From Clarkia xantiana subsp. parviflora (Eukaryota; Streptophyta; Magnoliopsida; Myrtales; Onagraceae), in the NCBI GenBank assembly GCA_036873135.1, contig JAPTYO010000014.1:22590952-22654951 (forward strand): a DNA stretch of 64,000 nucleotides, in the 5' to 3' direction. Position 1 is the first letter of the stretch; each line of letters starts with the position of its first letter. Shown here piece by piece: positions 34,980-45,222 of the stretch. Position numbers and translations under genes: made by a program. Below the pieces are notes generated by a model that ran no database searches, was not told the origin of the DNA, and saw nothing but the letters and a program-made list of their open reading frames with translations.

Positions 34980-35632
34980 GGAGGTTGTCGTGTGAATTAG
35001 GGGATTTATTTAATTAATTTCGTGTGGTAACTAAGAAAGGTTGGTTTATTCAACGGTTTCCTAATGCATGGATGGTCGATGTTTTCGGAAGGACAAGTTA
35101 AGTACGTGAGGCCGTGAGACATGTAATTTGACGTTTGAAATGCATGGATACTCGATGTTTTCGTTAAGTTAGCTAAGTTAGATCAAAAGTACAACTGTAC
35201 AAGATTGACTTTGTCACTTCTTTACCCAATTTTTATATTATAACTAACTAATATTTTTTTTTAAAAAAATTCCATAAATATTTTCAATTACTACAGCTGT
35301 TCTATTTTATACAACTAATATAATATGGAAAATGATTTACGATCTCCGTAAGGTTTTTCGAGAAAGTCCAAGTGAGTGAGAGAGAGTGTGATAGAATTTG
35401 CCCAAAAATTGGCAAGTATTATGCCACTGGAATTATTATGTCTAAAATCGATACATCATGATATACTCATCCAATATATATATAATCATTTGATATCCTC
35501 GCAGAGCTAGTTAACTCATTTATCGTGTGTAATACCAACGTCGCAATGTATGATCACGTAGTATCTGTGTAATGTAATATACGATTACACTATCGATTAC
35601 GGCGGATCAAATACACAATATATATATATATA
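34980..35632. other. AT-rich spacer
   Basis: No gene seen. A (TA)n run lies at about 35617-35632. Confidence 0.6.
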
Positions 35633-35835
35633 TAGTAGCAATCTAATGGTTTAGAATGATTACTCTCATGTGGTTTGGTTTCCAAGTTCTAGGTTCGAAA
35701 CCCCTCATGTACGTCATTTCGCGGTCATGTCAGGCATATAAGCATGTAAATAGAACAAGACTTAATGGGTCGGACTCTTGAGTATACCAGTGGTGGTGAG
35801 GTAAAGTTGACGGACCAGTGCATACGCTAGTTGTT
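35633..35835 (+). mobile_element. tRNA-derived SINE-like sequence
   Basis: A near-consensus box B, GGTTCGAAACCCC (35693-35705), follows a box-A-like TAGCAATCTAATGGTTT by the spacing of a tRNA head. A (TA)n tract precedes it. Compare 18835-18985. No full cloverleaf forms, so it is not a tRNA gene. Confidence 0.45.
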
Positions 35836-36394
35836 CACTAAATCTGGTTAGAAAATACTAAAAACCATAAGTAAAAGAGTCCGAACATTATATAGCGAGA
35901 TCGGTCTAAGAGTCTTCAATACTACCCCGTTCCTTTCGCGTAGCAAAGATAACTCTATATATACTAGATAATTATAATGGGGATGTATACATATATATAG
36001 AACATATATACTTACATCATTCCCGGAAAGATGCAGCACTTTGTGTAGTGCTGTCGACCCTCTATTTAATATATCAGGGATATTTAAAATGAATTTTTAA
36101 GCATTTAAGTATAAAAACAAACAAACAAAATACAATCCCTCATTCAAGTTTTTTTTGCCACATGGCTCTCTCATGGAATTGATCGATCTTCCTTTTGCAT
36201 ATAGGTATAAGATGTTAGAGACTTTGGTAAATATATATGATATATATCTAAACTTCTCTAACTAATTGAGTTATAGAATTATGTTCTTCTCAAATCATCT
36301 CTAAAATGACTAACAAAAAATTCGAAAGCCCTAAGGACGAAAATGAAACAAGACCGGCCAACATGGGAAAATAAGGTAACACTCTTGATAGACG

Positions 36395-36764
36395 TCAGTG
36401 TTTATGGTGTCTTGGTTTGTGGTTTCTGGGTCCACGGTAATCTTCTTGGATGCTCGGCAATGGGTCCTTGGACGATGATGCCCTAGATACTTTCTTCTTC
36501 GTGCTACTAATGTTTCCAACTTTAGTTAGAGAAGCAACCTTCCCCTGAAACATTCATATTTCACCATTAACAATATGTTCCATATGCTATGTAATCAAAT
36601 GCAAACTTCTAAATTAAGAAGAGAATACCCACATGGCTATCATGGTGCCGAACAAGTTCCTCGAGCGTTGCTAGTCCTTTCCCGAGTCGAATCCCTTCAA
36701 CTTGATGAGGAAGATGGCATTGAAGCACAAGTAGAAGAACTAGTACGAGGAACAACGACTTCAT
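36395..36764 (-). CDS. Secreted peptide precursor, RGF/GLV/CLEL-like, 93 residues
   Basis: Two exons: 36764-36633 (44 codons, donor GTGGGT) and 36544-36395 (49 codons and TGA, acceptor TTTCAG). The protein starts with a clear signal peptide (MKSLFLVLVLLLVLQC...) and has a Lys/Ser-rich middle. It ends EDYRGPRNHKPRHHKH. The end fits the RGF/GLV mature peptide: Asp-Tyr for tyrosine sulphation, Pro at position 5, His at 8, Pro-Arg-His at 10-12. These peptides act outside the cell on receptor kinases in root meristem and gravitropic growth (family knowledge). Odd points: position 13 is His rather than Asn, and two residues follow. TATA-like TATATATA lies upstream near 36870. The call rests on a short motif. 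Confidence 0.65.
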
Positions 36765-36899
36765 TCTAGTATATATGTCTTAGAATAAGATTGTCACACC
36801 TATTGCAGTGAGATATGTATGGAGTTGGTCTTTTAAAGAGCTTTTATTATACTGTGTGTTTGGCTGCCATATATATAGGAAGGCTTTGTGGAGCTAACA

Positions 36900-37439
36900 A
36901 AGAGAAAATATATGTTTAAAAGGGTTTATTAATTTTTTATATGTATTTAATTAAAGTAGAACTCCTTTGTGTGCATGTAGAAGTAATTAAGGGAGTGTTT
37001 TATGGTAGCATTGTTAAGGATTTTAGGTAAAGGGACAAATCTTGTATCCTTTTATGCTTGCTAACATGTCTACAAGAATACTTATAGAAACTTTAATATA
37101 TCTTTTTGTCTCTCCACTCATTAATTATGTCACCAACTTTCTATCTAGGTTGTCCTCATGTCTTTTTTCACTTTTCTTTTCAACAACTTCTATTAAAATT
37201 TTATAGTCCCCCCACTATAAATCCTGATGATAATTGAGCATGCCAATATAGCATATAGTGCCGGTACATGATTTAGAAAAATAAATATTACATCGAACCA
37301 TTTGCAAGTTTATAAATATATACATGCAATAATATACACACTCTACTTAAATCAAGTTATGACAATTGTGGATATCATATCAGAGTCTTGTATGTGTAAC
37401 AATAATTAACATGAGCGATATATGTTAAGAAGTGTTCTT
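36900..37439. other. AT-rich spacer
   Basis: Upstream region of the peptide gene, then plain AT-rich sequence. Nothing further supported. Confidence 0.5.
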
Positions 37440-38185
37440 CGGGTTAGTGAGTCTCTAATCCGAGTGACACCTATTTAGAGTATTTCGCTCTTCTTTCTGA
37501 TCCGCTTAGCTTGTCTTTCTGATCCTTAGCTCCACTCCTTATAGATCTGCACAAGAGGCAGTACTGAGCACGGAGGGGGGGGGGGGGGTGCTCAGTGAAC
37601 CCTCTCCGATGCCTAAGTAAGTTCGGGCTCTTTAGAGAGAGAAAATCCTAGAGAGAAGGCAGAGCTAAAACGTGCGAAGATGTAAACTTGTCCAAATGAA
37701 TAGAACTTGCGCAGTATATATAGGCTACGGGGGGATTAAGGTGGCTTAATGACACCGTTAATCTCTAAACTTACTTTATTAACACATAACAACAAGATTA
37801 AAACCTTTAAGGATATGGAGATGTGGGTGAAAAAGTCTAAGTATGAGTCGGGTAAAATAGATGTCGGGATCCTTGGGGTCGGACGGAAAATTCGACCCCT
37901 AAGGCCTTAGATCGGTCAGCTTGCCCGACTTCCCTGGGGAGGGGCCGGGTCAACTGACCCGATCCCTCCTAGGAGGTCGGGTGAGGCCACCCGATCCCTC
38001 CTAGGAGAAATCGGGTTGACCCACCCGATGTCTCCTAGGGACATCGGGTTGGCCCACCCGATCTCACCTAGGTGAGACCAACGGATCGGTCCGGACGAAT
38101 ATTTTGTCTCGTCCGGGCCGTTCGCGTTGCGAGTGAAGTGTTCGGGTCCAAGTTTCGATTTATAATCATTAGTGGGGTGATCAAA
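37440..38185 (-). repeat. LTR-like block, probable solo LTR of a Tat-type element
   Basis: On the minus strand a TATA-like TATATATA (about 37720) precedes GCATCGGAGAGGG, a string also found in element 1 LTRs (GCATCGGAGAGGG at 350), then a C-run (37577-37590) and TGCTCAGTACTGCC. 37930-38085 holds a roughly 35-bp array built on CTCCTAGGAG/CACCTAGGTG palindromes and CCCACCCGAT. Exact ends and target duplication were not found. Confidence 0.5.
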
Positions 38186-38189
38186 ATAA

Positions 38190-39946
38190 GACAATCCGAA
38201 GAGAGACGGGTTCAAATTGGACGTATATCCATCAATATATAAGTCAATTAAGATTCATTTTTTTAAATTTGTGTATATATATTAATTAGATTACGGTCTT
38301 ATTTATTTTTAAACTCTATATATATATATATATTATATATATATATAAACCCTAATTTGATTGTTACAACGCTTGTGATACAACCGTTACATACACAACT
38401 TCCTCTGTTTTTGAAGGCACGTTTAAATTGTCGTTTTTTATGGGTGCTTATACTTTAAAATATATTTTTCCTAGCTAGTGCATTCTGTCACACTGAGTTT
38501 GTTCTTCTCAGGTGGAGTAGTTGGTTTCCATGTTTGATTCCCCCCATTATAACCCGTGTTTCCTCGTACATGTCTCACGGCCGGATTTTGCCTTTCATAG
38601 TCATATTACATACATGTTTTATGCATATATATACACGAGTTCATATGCAACTTCAAAACTAATTAACGAAAACCTATCCTATATATCAAGCTATATAGTA
38701 AGATATTTGCTTCAAACTAAATTACTATAACTTTCTTGTTTTTAAAAGGGTGATATACTGATATAACGCTAATCGCCCTCTCAATTATGTGTGTATATAT
38801 ATATATAGAGAGAGTGAGTATATATATATATAGAGAGAGTGAGTGGCGAATTCGTGATATTTATAATAAAAGTAAATTAGATAAAAAAAAATTCCAAAGA
38901 TTTAATATAACTATATTTCATTGTGAAAATTATGTAAAATATACAACAACTTTGAAAAATGATGGTTTATGTTACTAGCGTGTGTTAAGATGCAACAGTT
39001 TCCAAACGATAATAATTGGTAGTTCCTTCAATTATTTCTCTAAAATTTACGTTAAATCCATTTCAAATGTACAAAATTAACTGAGTATTATTTAAAAGTA
39101 TCATAACTAAGCACTAATGTCATTATACAAATGTTAAAATTGAGTCAAATCAGAGCAGTACCGATTGTGGTTCAATTGAGTCTCAATCGAGTCGAGGCAC
39201 TAATGTAACACTAATTTAAATTATTAGCTATTGATTTTGATATTTAGAAAAGTATTTGATTAATATTGTAAATTTAAAATGTATTTGACGGAAATTATAG
39301 ATTATGGATGATTGAAGGAACTATTAATAACCATTGTTTTGAAACATTGTTGTACATTTTAAAAAATATTGATACAAAAAAACCATCTTTTTTAAACATA
39401 GTGCATGGTTTACATCATTTTCTCTATTAATTGGGCTCCCCGTAAGACATTAGATTAGAGTTAACCAGTATAGTAAAAAAGAGCTAAATAATAAAATTTA
39501 AAACCGTCATCTTCAAATACAAAATCCAAAACTTAAATTGATAAGTATCTTTTCTGAATGGACTGAATGTGGGTGTTACAAAATAATAATGGGATGCTAC
39601 AAAATAATAACGGGGTCTTATTATCTTATACAAAACAATGGTGGTCTTACATAAAAATAATGAGGGTTCATAACATGTTTTCATTTAGAAAAATACTCGA
39701 TAATGTAATGACGTTTGTAACTCAATTTTTACATATGGCTCTGCTATTGTCTACAGTCATGAATGAATAAATAAGCTAGATATTTTCACATTGAATATTA
39801 GTTGGAATAATTAGTAAATCCAATTACGTTTTTAGAAGTTAGCTGAGTTTGAATACCGTAGAAACTAGAAAACACCACTTTATAAATGTTTTAATCTTAA
39901 TGCTCCTAAATCGAAATTGTATAAACAATTATTTATAAAAATTTAT
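38190..39946. other. AT-rich spacer with simple repeats
   Basis: (TA)n at about 38318-38347, and two TATATATAGAGAGAGTGAGT blocks at about 38797-38842. No gene seen. Confidence 0.6.
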
Positions 39947-42106
39947 TCTTTTTTTTTTTTGGTCTTAAAGATATTCAAATATAATAAAGGTCTGAGAAAC
40001 ATACAACCGCTTAGCTAAGGCATTCCCAATGGCATTGGGATGTCCGAAGCAAGCCAAGATCCAGTTACACCTAGGTCCGCCGCACAATTAACCAGTCTAT
40101 GTGCTTTGGATACCTTAGTTCTAGGTACAGCGTAAGTAAAAGCTGAAAGAGAAACAACTAGATACTTAATATCCTGGACGACAGAAAAAACGGTCGGGTT
40201 ACAGCTTGTCGAAAAGGGGTCTAACTGATTCAGCAGGAGTGTCGAGTCCGTGAACAGGATGTGGTTTTCCTGTGGAAACGATCGGGCTAACAGCAGACCT
40301 GCCCGGCAAGCCAGTCCTTCCGCCAACAGGGGATTGTCTCCAGGTGCCGATACTACAGAGGCGGCCACGACTCTACCCGAGTCATTTAACAAAAGTGCGC
40401 CTCCGAAAACTAGAAACGAACCGGCCCTAACTGCGCCGTCACACACGATGGTGGGCCTGGTGTGTGACGGCATTCTCCTTCCGGCCATCAAGGTGCCGGG
40501 GGCGCGTGGGGCGCGTTGGTCTCCTGAGTTACAGAAAGCATCCAAATTATCAGTAATAACAGATAGTATACAGTCTAGTGTTCTAACAGGATCCGGGCGC
40601 CTATTACTAAATATTACTGCGTTTCTTTCTAACCAGATGCACCACATTATGACACACTTATTCACGAAAAGATCCATCGTCGGGACACTCAGGGGAGTGT
40701 GTGGGTGATGGAACAACCAATCGAACACGGGCTCTCCAGGTGTGTCTTCCACATGTAATCTGAAAGAGGAACCGAACCAGATTTTCTTTGCAAAAGGGCA
40801 TGACCACATCAGATGATTCCAGGATTCCGACGCCTCTGAGCAGAGGTGACACTTTGGGTTGAAATAGGGAATTCGCTTATGCATGGCTTGTCCCAGGGGC
40901 AAGCTGTTGTGGCAACCTTTCCAGATGAACATTCGAATTTTTGGAATTAGTTTGGCATTCCAAAGTTTGTTCCAATGGGACGAATTAGCGATCGAAGAGG
41001 TTGTTGCTGAATTCCCCTGCTTCTCTGAGATGAGGAGCGAATTAATGAAGTGGTATCCGGATTTGACGGTGTAATTTCCTGATTCGTTGTGCATCCATAG
41101 GAAAAGGTCATTCGTATCAAAGAGCGGTAATTGGATCTGGAGGATGGCCGTTCTAATAACTGTAGGAATCTCGGGGGGAAAGTTCGTGAAATCCCATTGT
41201 CTTAGTAATATGAAGTCACTAACTTTTCTGCCAACGTCATGGTTGATGTGATTTGGCGTAGTTGTGGGACTTAGCCAGTCTTTCAGTAGACCAAAATTTG
41301 GGACCCATGGGTCCGTCCAGAAATTGATTTTCCTTCCATTACCAACGTGCCATCTTCCCCCTCGTCCTAGGATAGATTGGAGCCGTACAAGTGTTCGCCA
41401 GACTGGTGAATGGTGGGGGTGTGCTTTTGCAGTGAAGAAAGAATTTTGTCGCAAGTATTTCGCTTGTATGCATCTTACCCAAATTGAAGGTTGGTTTGTC
41501 ACTATTCTTGCTGCTTGCTTTGTAAGAAGTGCTAGATTGAACGCGTTCATGTTCCTGAATCCTAGGCCCCCTTGTGTTTTTGATTTACAAAGCTTCTCCC
41601 AGCTGATCCAAGGTATACCTCTTTTGTCAATCTTTGTGTTCCACCAGAACTGTCTATGCAGTTTTTCCAGGTTGTCCGATGTTTTCTTTGTGAGGTTTAC
41701 GCAAGACATTACGTAGGTTGGGATTGCAGCCGCTGTTGCTTTTAGTAGAATTTCCTTGCCCGCATGTGAAAGCAGTTTTGTCATCCACCCCTGGACGCGT
41801 GACGTGGTACGTTGTATAAGGCCCTCCCCTATTTTTCCCTTCTGTTTCGCCCAGTCAACCGGGAGCCCTAAGTATATTTCTTCGGGGAGCATTTCCCTTA
41901 CTCCAATGATGTTCGCCATTGTTTGCCCTTCCTGTTGGGAGATATTTGGGCTGAAGCGAATGCATGATTTGCTGTAATTGATAAGTTGAAATGATTCTCG
42001 TTGATAGGTATCAAGAACTTGTTTAAGGTTCGTGATATTATTGACGGTTGCTTCGAAGAAAAGGAAACTATCATCCGCAAAGAGGAGGTGTGTGATCTCC
42101 TCAGTA
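39947..42106 (-). mobile_element. 5'-truncated L1-type LINE
   Basis: About 2.16 kb read from 42106 down to an A-tail (T-run 39948-39960 on the plus strand). The 5' end begins inside the reverse transcriptase, as is usual for L1 copies. Flanks carry similar words TATAAAAATTTAT (about 39934) and TATAAAAATATTTAT (about 42118), an imperfect candidate target duplication. Confidence 0.9.
40015..42105 (-). pseudogene. LINE ORF2 C-terminal part (RT end, zf-RVT, RNase H)
   Basis: One frame of about 696 codons without a stop, from the truncation to TAG. It opens with the RT catalytic FADD box (about 42080), continues through the RT thumb (CIRFSPN...), then the zf-RVT domain with CHLCSEASESWNHLMWSCP, and a plant LINE RNase H domain (CDGAVRAGS, FTDST). 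Earlier RT and the endonuclease are missing, so it cannot act alone. The first ATG (41919) only gives the 634-residue tail. The intact frame suggests a fairly young copy. Confidence 0.9.
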
Positions 42107-42206
42107 ATAGTAATAGTATAAAAATATTTATAGTAATAGTAAGTTTTGTGTCATCACTTACTAAAAGAATAAAGCCCAACCTTCCCTCTTCTGATCCCTC
42201 CTCCAA

Positions 42207-42214
42207 TATAAATA
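42207..42214 (+). promoter_or_regulatory. TATA box of the PLATZ gene
   Basis: TATAAATA, 85 bp before the ATG at 42299, with a CT-rich leader (CTCTCTCTCTCT) between. The LINE begins only about 100 bp upstream. Confidence 0.65.
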
Positions 42215-42298
42215 CTCTTCCCCATATATACCTTTTCACCCTCTTCCATTATACACTACTATCTCTCTCTCTCTACAATACTGCTCTGTGAATCAAAC

Positions 42299-43409
42299 AT
42301 GGTGAGTTCCTCTATCATCTCTCCTTCTCTCTAAAATTTGCATTAGGGTTTCCAATTTCTTGACTAATTATTATGAATGGTATAATTATGGTTAGAGTTA
42401 CACTCAAAACGTCCCTGCATGGCTAAACGCACTCTTCACGGAAAAGTTCTTTCTGGGTTGCTCCTACCATGAAAACGCCAAGAAGAATGAGAAGAACGTC
42501 TGTTGCATCGATTGCTGCTTAAGCATATGCCCTCACTGTATATCGAATCACCGGTCTCATCGCCTACTCCAAATCCGCAGATATGTGTACCATGAAGTGG
42601 TTCGACTCGAAGATCTCGAGAATCTCATCGACTGCTCCAATGTTCAGGTCCAATTTCACATTCATTTTGATTATATTATCGTATATATATATATATCGAT
42701 CGTGCATAAACGTTCGTCTGAATTACTAGGCGTATACGATTAACAACTCGAAAGTGGTTTTCATCAAGAAGAGACCACAAAACAAGCAATTCAAGGGGTC
42801 AGCCAACTACTGCACTTCTTGTGATAGAAGCCTTCAAGAACCCTTCATCCATTGCTCTTTAGGTTGCAAGGTGAATTATACAATATTTGCAAGAAATTTT
42901 CAATATTTCTATTATCAGGTCTCTTATAAACAACTAAATTTCTTGTGGGTGCAACTAATCATGAAAAATTATGCATGTTTTTATTGCGCTATTATAGGTT
43001 CGAAATATCATATGAAGATGAACCCTAGCTAAACACTTTGTTGCTATTTATATAGGTGGAGTATGTCTTGAAGTATGAGAAGGGCCTCTCACCATACCTT
43101 AGGGTTTGTAAAACCCTACAACTCGGTCCCGATTTCTTATTCCCGCAAGACGTGAATGGCGATTATGAGATGACTCAGAACTCAACTATTGCGAATTCCG
43201 ACGAGATGATAGTGAGCTACTCATCGGAATCTTCTGAGTTAGAGATTAACAACACGACCAACATCATGTGTGCTGAAGTTGTTCGGAAGAAGCGTAGCGA
43301 GCTCTACGTATGTGGGAGATCAGCGAGTAAGGTGTCCGATTCGGAAGAAGATTCGTCGAGTAGCATGAGTCGAAGGAAAGGAGTTCCTCATCGATCACCT
43401 CTTTGTTAG
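42299..43409 (+). CDS. PLATZ zinc-binding transcription factor, 249 residues
   Basis: Exons 42299-42301 (just ATG), 42396-42647, 42730-42870 and 43056-43409, all GT-AG and in phase, 750 nt. The PLATZ domain fills residues about 8-140: WLNALFTEKFFLGCSYH, then CCIDCCLSICPHCISNH, LQIRRYVYHEVVRLEDL, and the second zinc-binding part YCTSCDRSLQEPF..CSLGCK. The C-terminus is Ser/acidic-rich with basic KKRSE and SRRKG patches. PLATZ proteins bind A/T-rich DNA and can act with RNA polymerase III factors (family knowledge). They act in the nucleus. The one-codon first exon is inferred from the ATG-GTGAGT donor and phase. The promoter is shortened by the LINE. Confidence 0.9.
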
Positions 43410-44557
43410 CTAGATTACAAACAAGAGCAGCACATCAATAATATTATGATTGTTAGTCTAAATTCTTCATGGGGGTTTATAATTTAACCATAATAAATAT
43501 TATAATTAATTTGGTATTTTGACTGGTATCTCTAGCTAGCTACCACTCTTGGATGAAGGAAAACAAGAAGTTGGTCGGGGTTTTGTCTTAATGGCATCAC
43601 GTGTGTTTCCCTAAGTTCGAGTCCTTGGGTTGAGAGATAATTGTCTAGGGTTTTGCTATTATTGTTTGATTTGGTGTGTTTGAGACATTGTATCAAGACA
43701 ACATATGCATGAAATAAGGGACGACAATACTCCATATATATATATATGAAGCTGGATTATATAAAGTTAAGCCCAAGTTTAAGAAGACTAAATTGAGAAT
43801 GCTAAAGCCTACATATTATAAGCTGAAAATATTAAAAAAAAAAAACATAGGAATAATAACTTTTAGGTTTATATAACTCTAAAACCCTGAAAATATTTAT
43901 AAAAAAATACATACATACATTGATAAAAATGCATATATATGTAGGAGATATATTCTGAGTTTTTTAAACGGTTATACTTGTAAGCTTTTGTCCAATAAAC
44001 TTGACAAAACCTTTATGAATTTTTATAAAATATATAAGGGAATTTTTCTTTGAAAAATTTCATCTACAAATTACTGATTTTCAGTGATTCATACAAGGAT
44101 TTTCTATTACTAGAAAAATAAGATATTTTAAAATTTTATATAATTAGGTTGAGTTTGGAAGTGTATTCCTAAAGTGTTTTTGTAATTAAAAGAATTTGGG
44201 TGAAAGTTGAAGATACGTGCTCAATTTTTTTTTTTAAAAAAATCACTGCTATATCTAAAAGACATCTTTTCGAAATAGGGAGTGTTTTTTCTAAAAGTCA
44301 CTTTCTGATAAAAAAAAATATTTTTTTCATATTTTTATATTTCATTTTTACCCTTTTTTTTTAGATCATAAGCTACCCTTAAATAAAAAATTACATCTCT
44401 ATAAAACTTACATTATTTTTTCTTATATAAATATTTTAATATATAAATAAATATTTAATAAATTAGAAATTAATGACAAAAAAAAACTTGCGCTATTATT
44501 ATATATATTATAATATTTATATATACTTATTAGAATAATTTTATATAATATATATGT
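43410..44557. other. AT-rich spacer
   Basis: 3' flank of the PLATZ gene, then AT-rich sequence with no gene seen. Confidence 0.6.
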
Positions 44558-44637
44558 ATGTTATATTCAGTAATAATTTTTTTTATAATATATATATATA
44601 TATATATTATAAAAAAAATTATTACTGAATATAACAT
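44558..44637. repeat. Perfect 80-bp palindrome
   Basis: The 40 bases 44558-44597 equal the reverse complement of 44598-44637 with no mismatch and no spacer. The arm starts ATGTTATATTCAGTAATAAT and ends in TATATA at the centre. It can form a cruciform. Confidence 0.95.
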
Positions 44638-44640
44638 ATT

Positions 44641-44752
44641 TTTGAATATATTTATGTAAACAAGTTATATATATATATTGCAGTGTACATTAAAAAAAAT
44701 ATGTACTTAATATTGAATTAGTAAATAACTTGTTTACATAAATATATTCAAA
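44641..44752. repeat. Small inverted-repeat element (112 bp, 28-bp perfect arms)
   Basis: 44641-44668 and 44725-44752 are exact inverse complements (TTTGAATATATTTATGTAAA...), with a 56-bp loop. It abuts the 80-bp palindrome. MITE-like, but no clear target duplication. Confidence 0.85.
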
Positions 44753-44763
44753 GACATTTTTCT

Positions 44764-45222
44764 AGGGTGTAAACGAGTCGTTTGATCTGAGTATCTATCA
44801 AGCTCGACTCGAATAGATTAAAAACTACAAAGCTCGAATTCAGCAGAACTCAAATTTCTGAAACTCGAACTCAAATTGCACCTAAGCTCGACATAATCGA
44901 GCTCGACTCGAATCGACTCGTAAGCTCATAATACATTACAATAAGTTAGCATTTTCCATGACTACATGATTCGACTCGGAAGCTCATTATACATAACAAT
45001 AAGTTAGCATTTCTCATGACTACAATAATCGAGCTCGAATAGACTTGAACTCGGATAAATTATGTATATTATAAATCTCGATTAGGCTCGCGAGTATTTC
45101 GGGCTAAGTATTATCAAGCTCGAGCTCAACATACCAAAAAGTTCGACTCAAAATTTTCCGAGACGAATTCGAGTGACCGATTCGACCGAGTAGCTTGAGT
45201 TACTTACACTCCCTATAAGTGC
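44764..45222. repeat. hAT-like MITE of the GTAAACGAG family
   Basis: Starts AGGGTGTAAACGAGTCG and ends ...TTACACTCCCT, i.e. inverted AGGG(T/A)GTGTAA-like termini. It is dense in AGCTCGA/TCGAGCT. It shares AGTATTATCAAGCTCGAGCT with 61849-62276. TAGGGGTG-type ends recall hAT elements (inference). Confidence 0.6.

Noticed and set aside
35693..35705. Possible tRNA gene from the B-box GGTTCGAAACCCC
   Set aside because: No acceptor stem or anticodon arm. A SINE head fits better.
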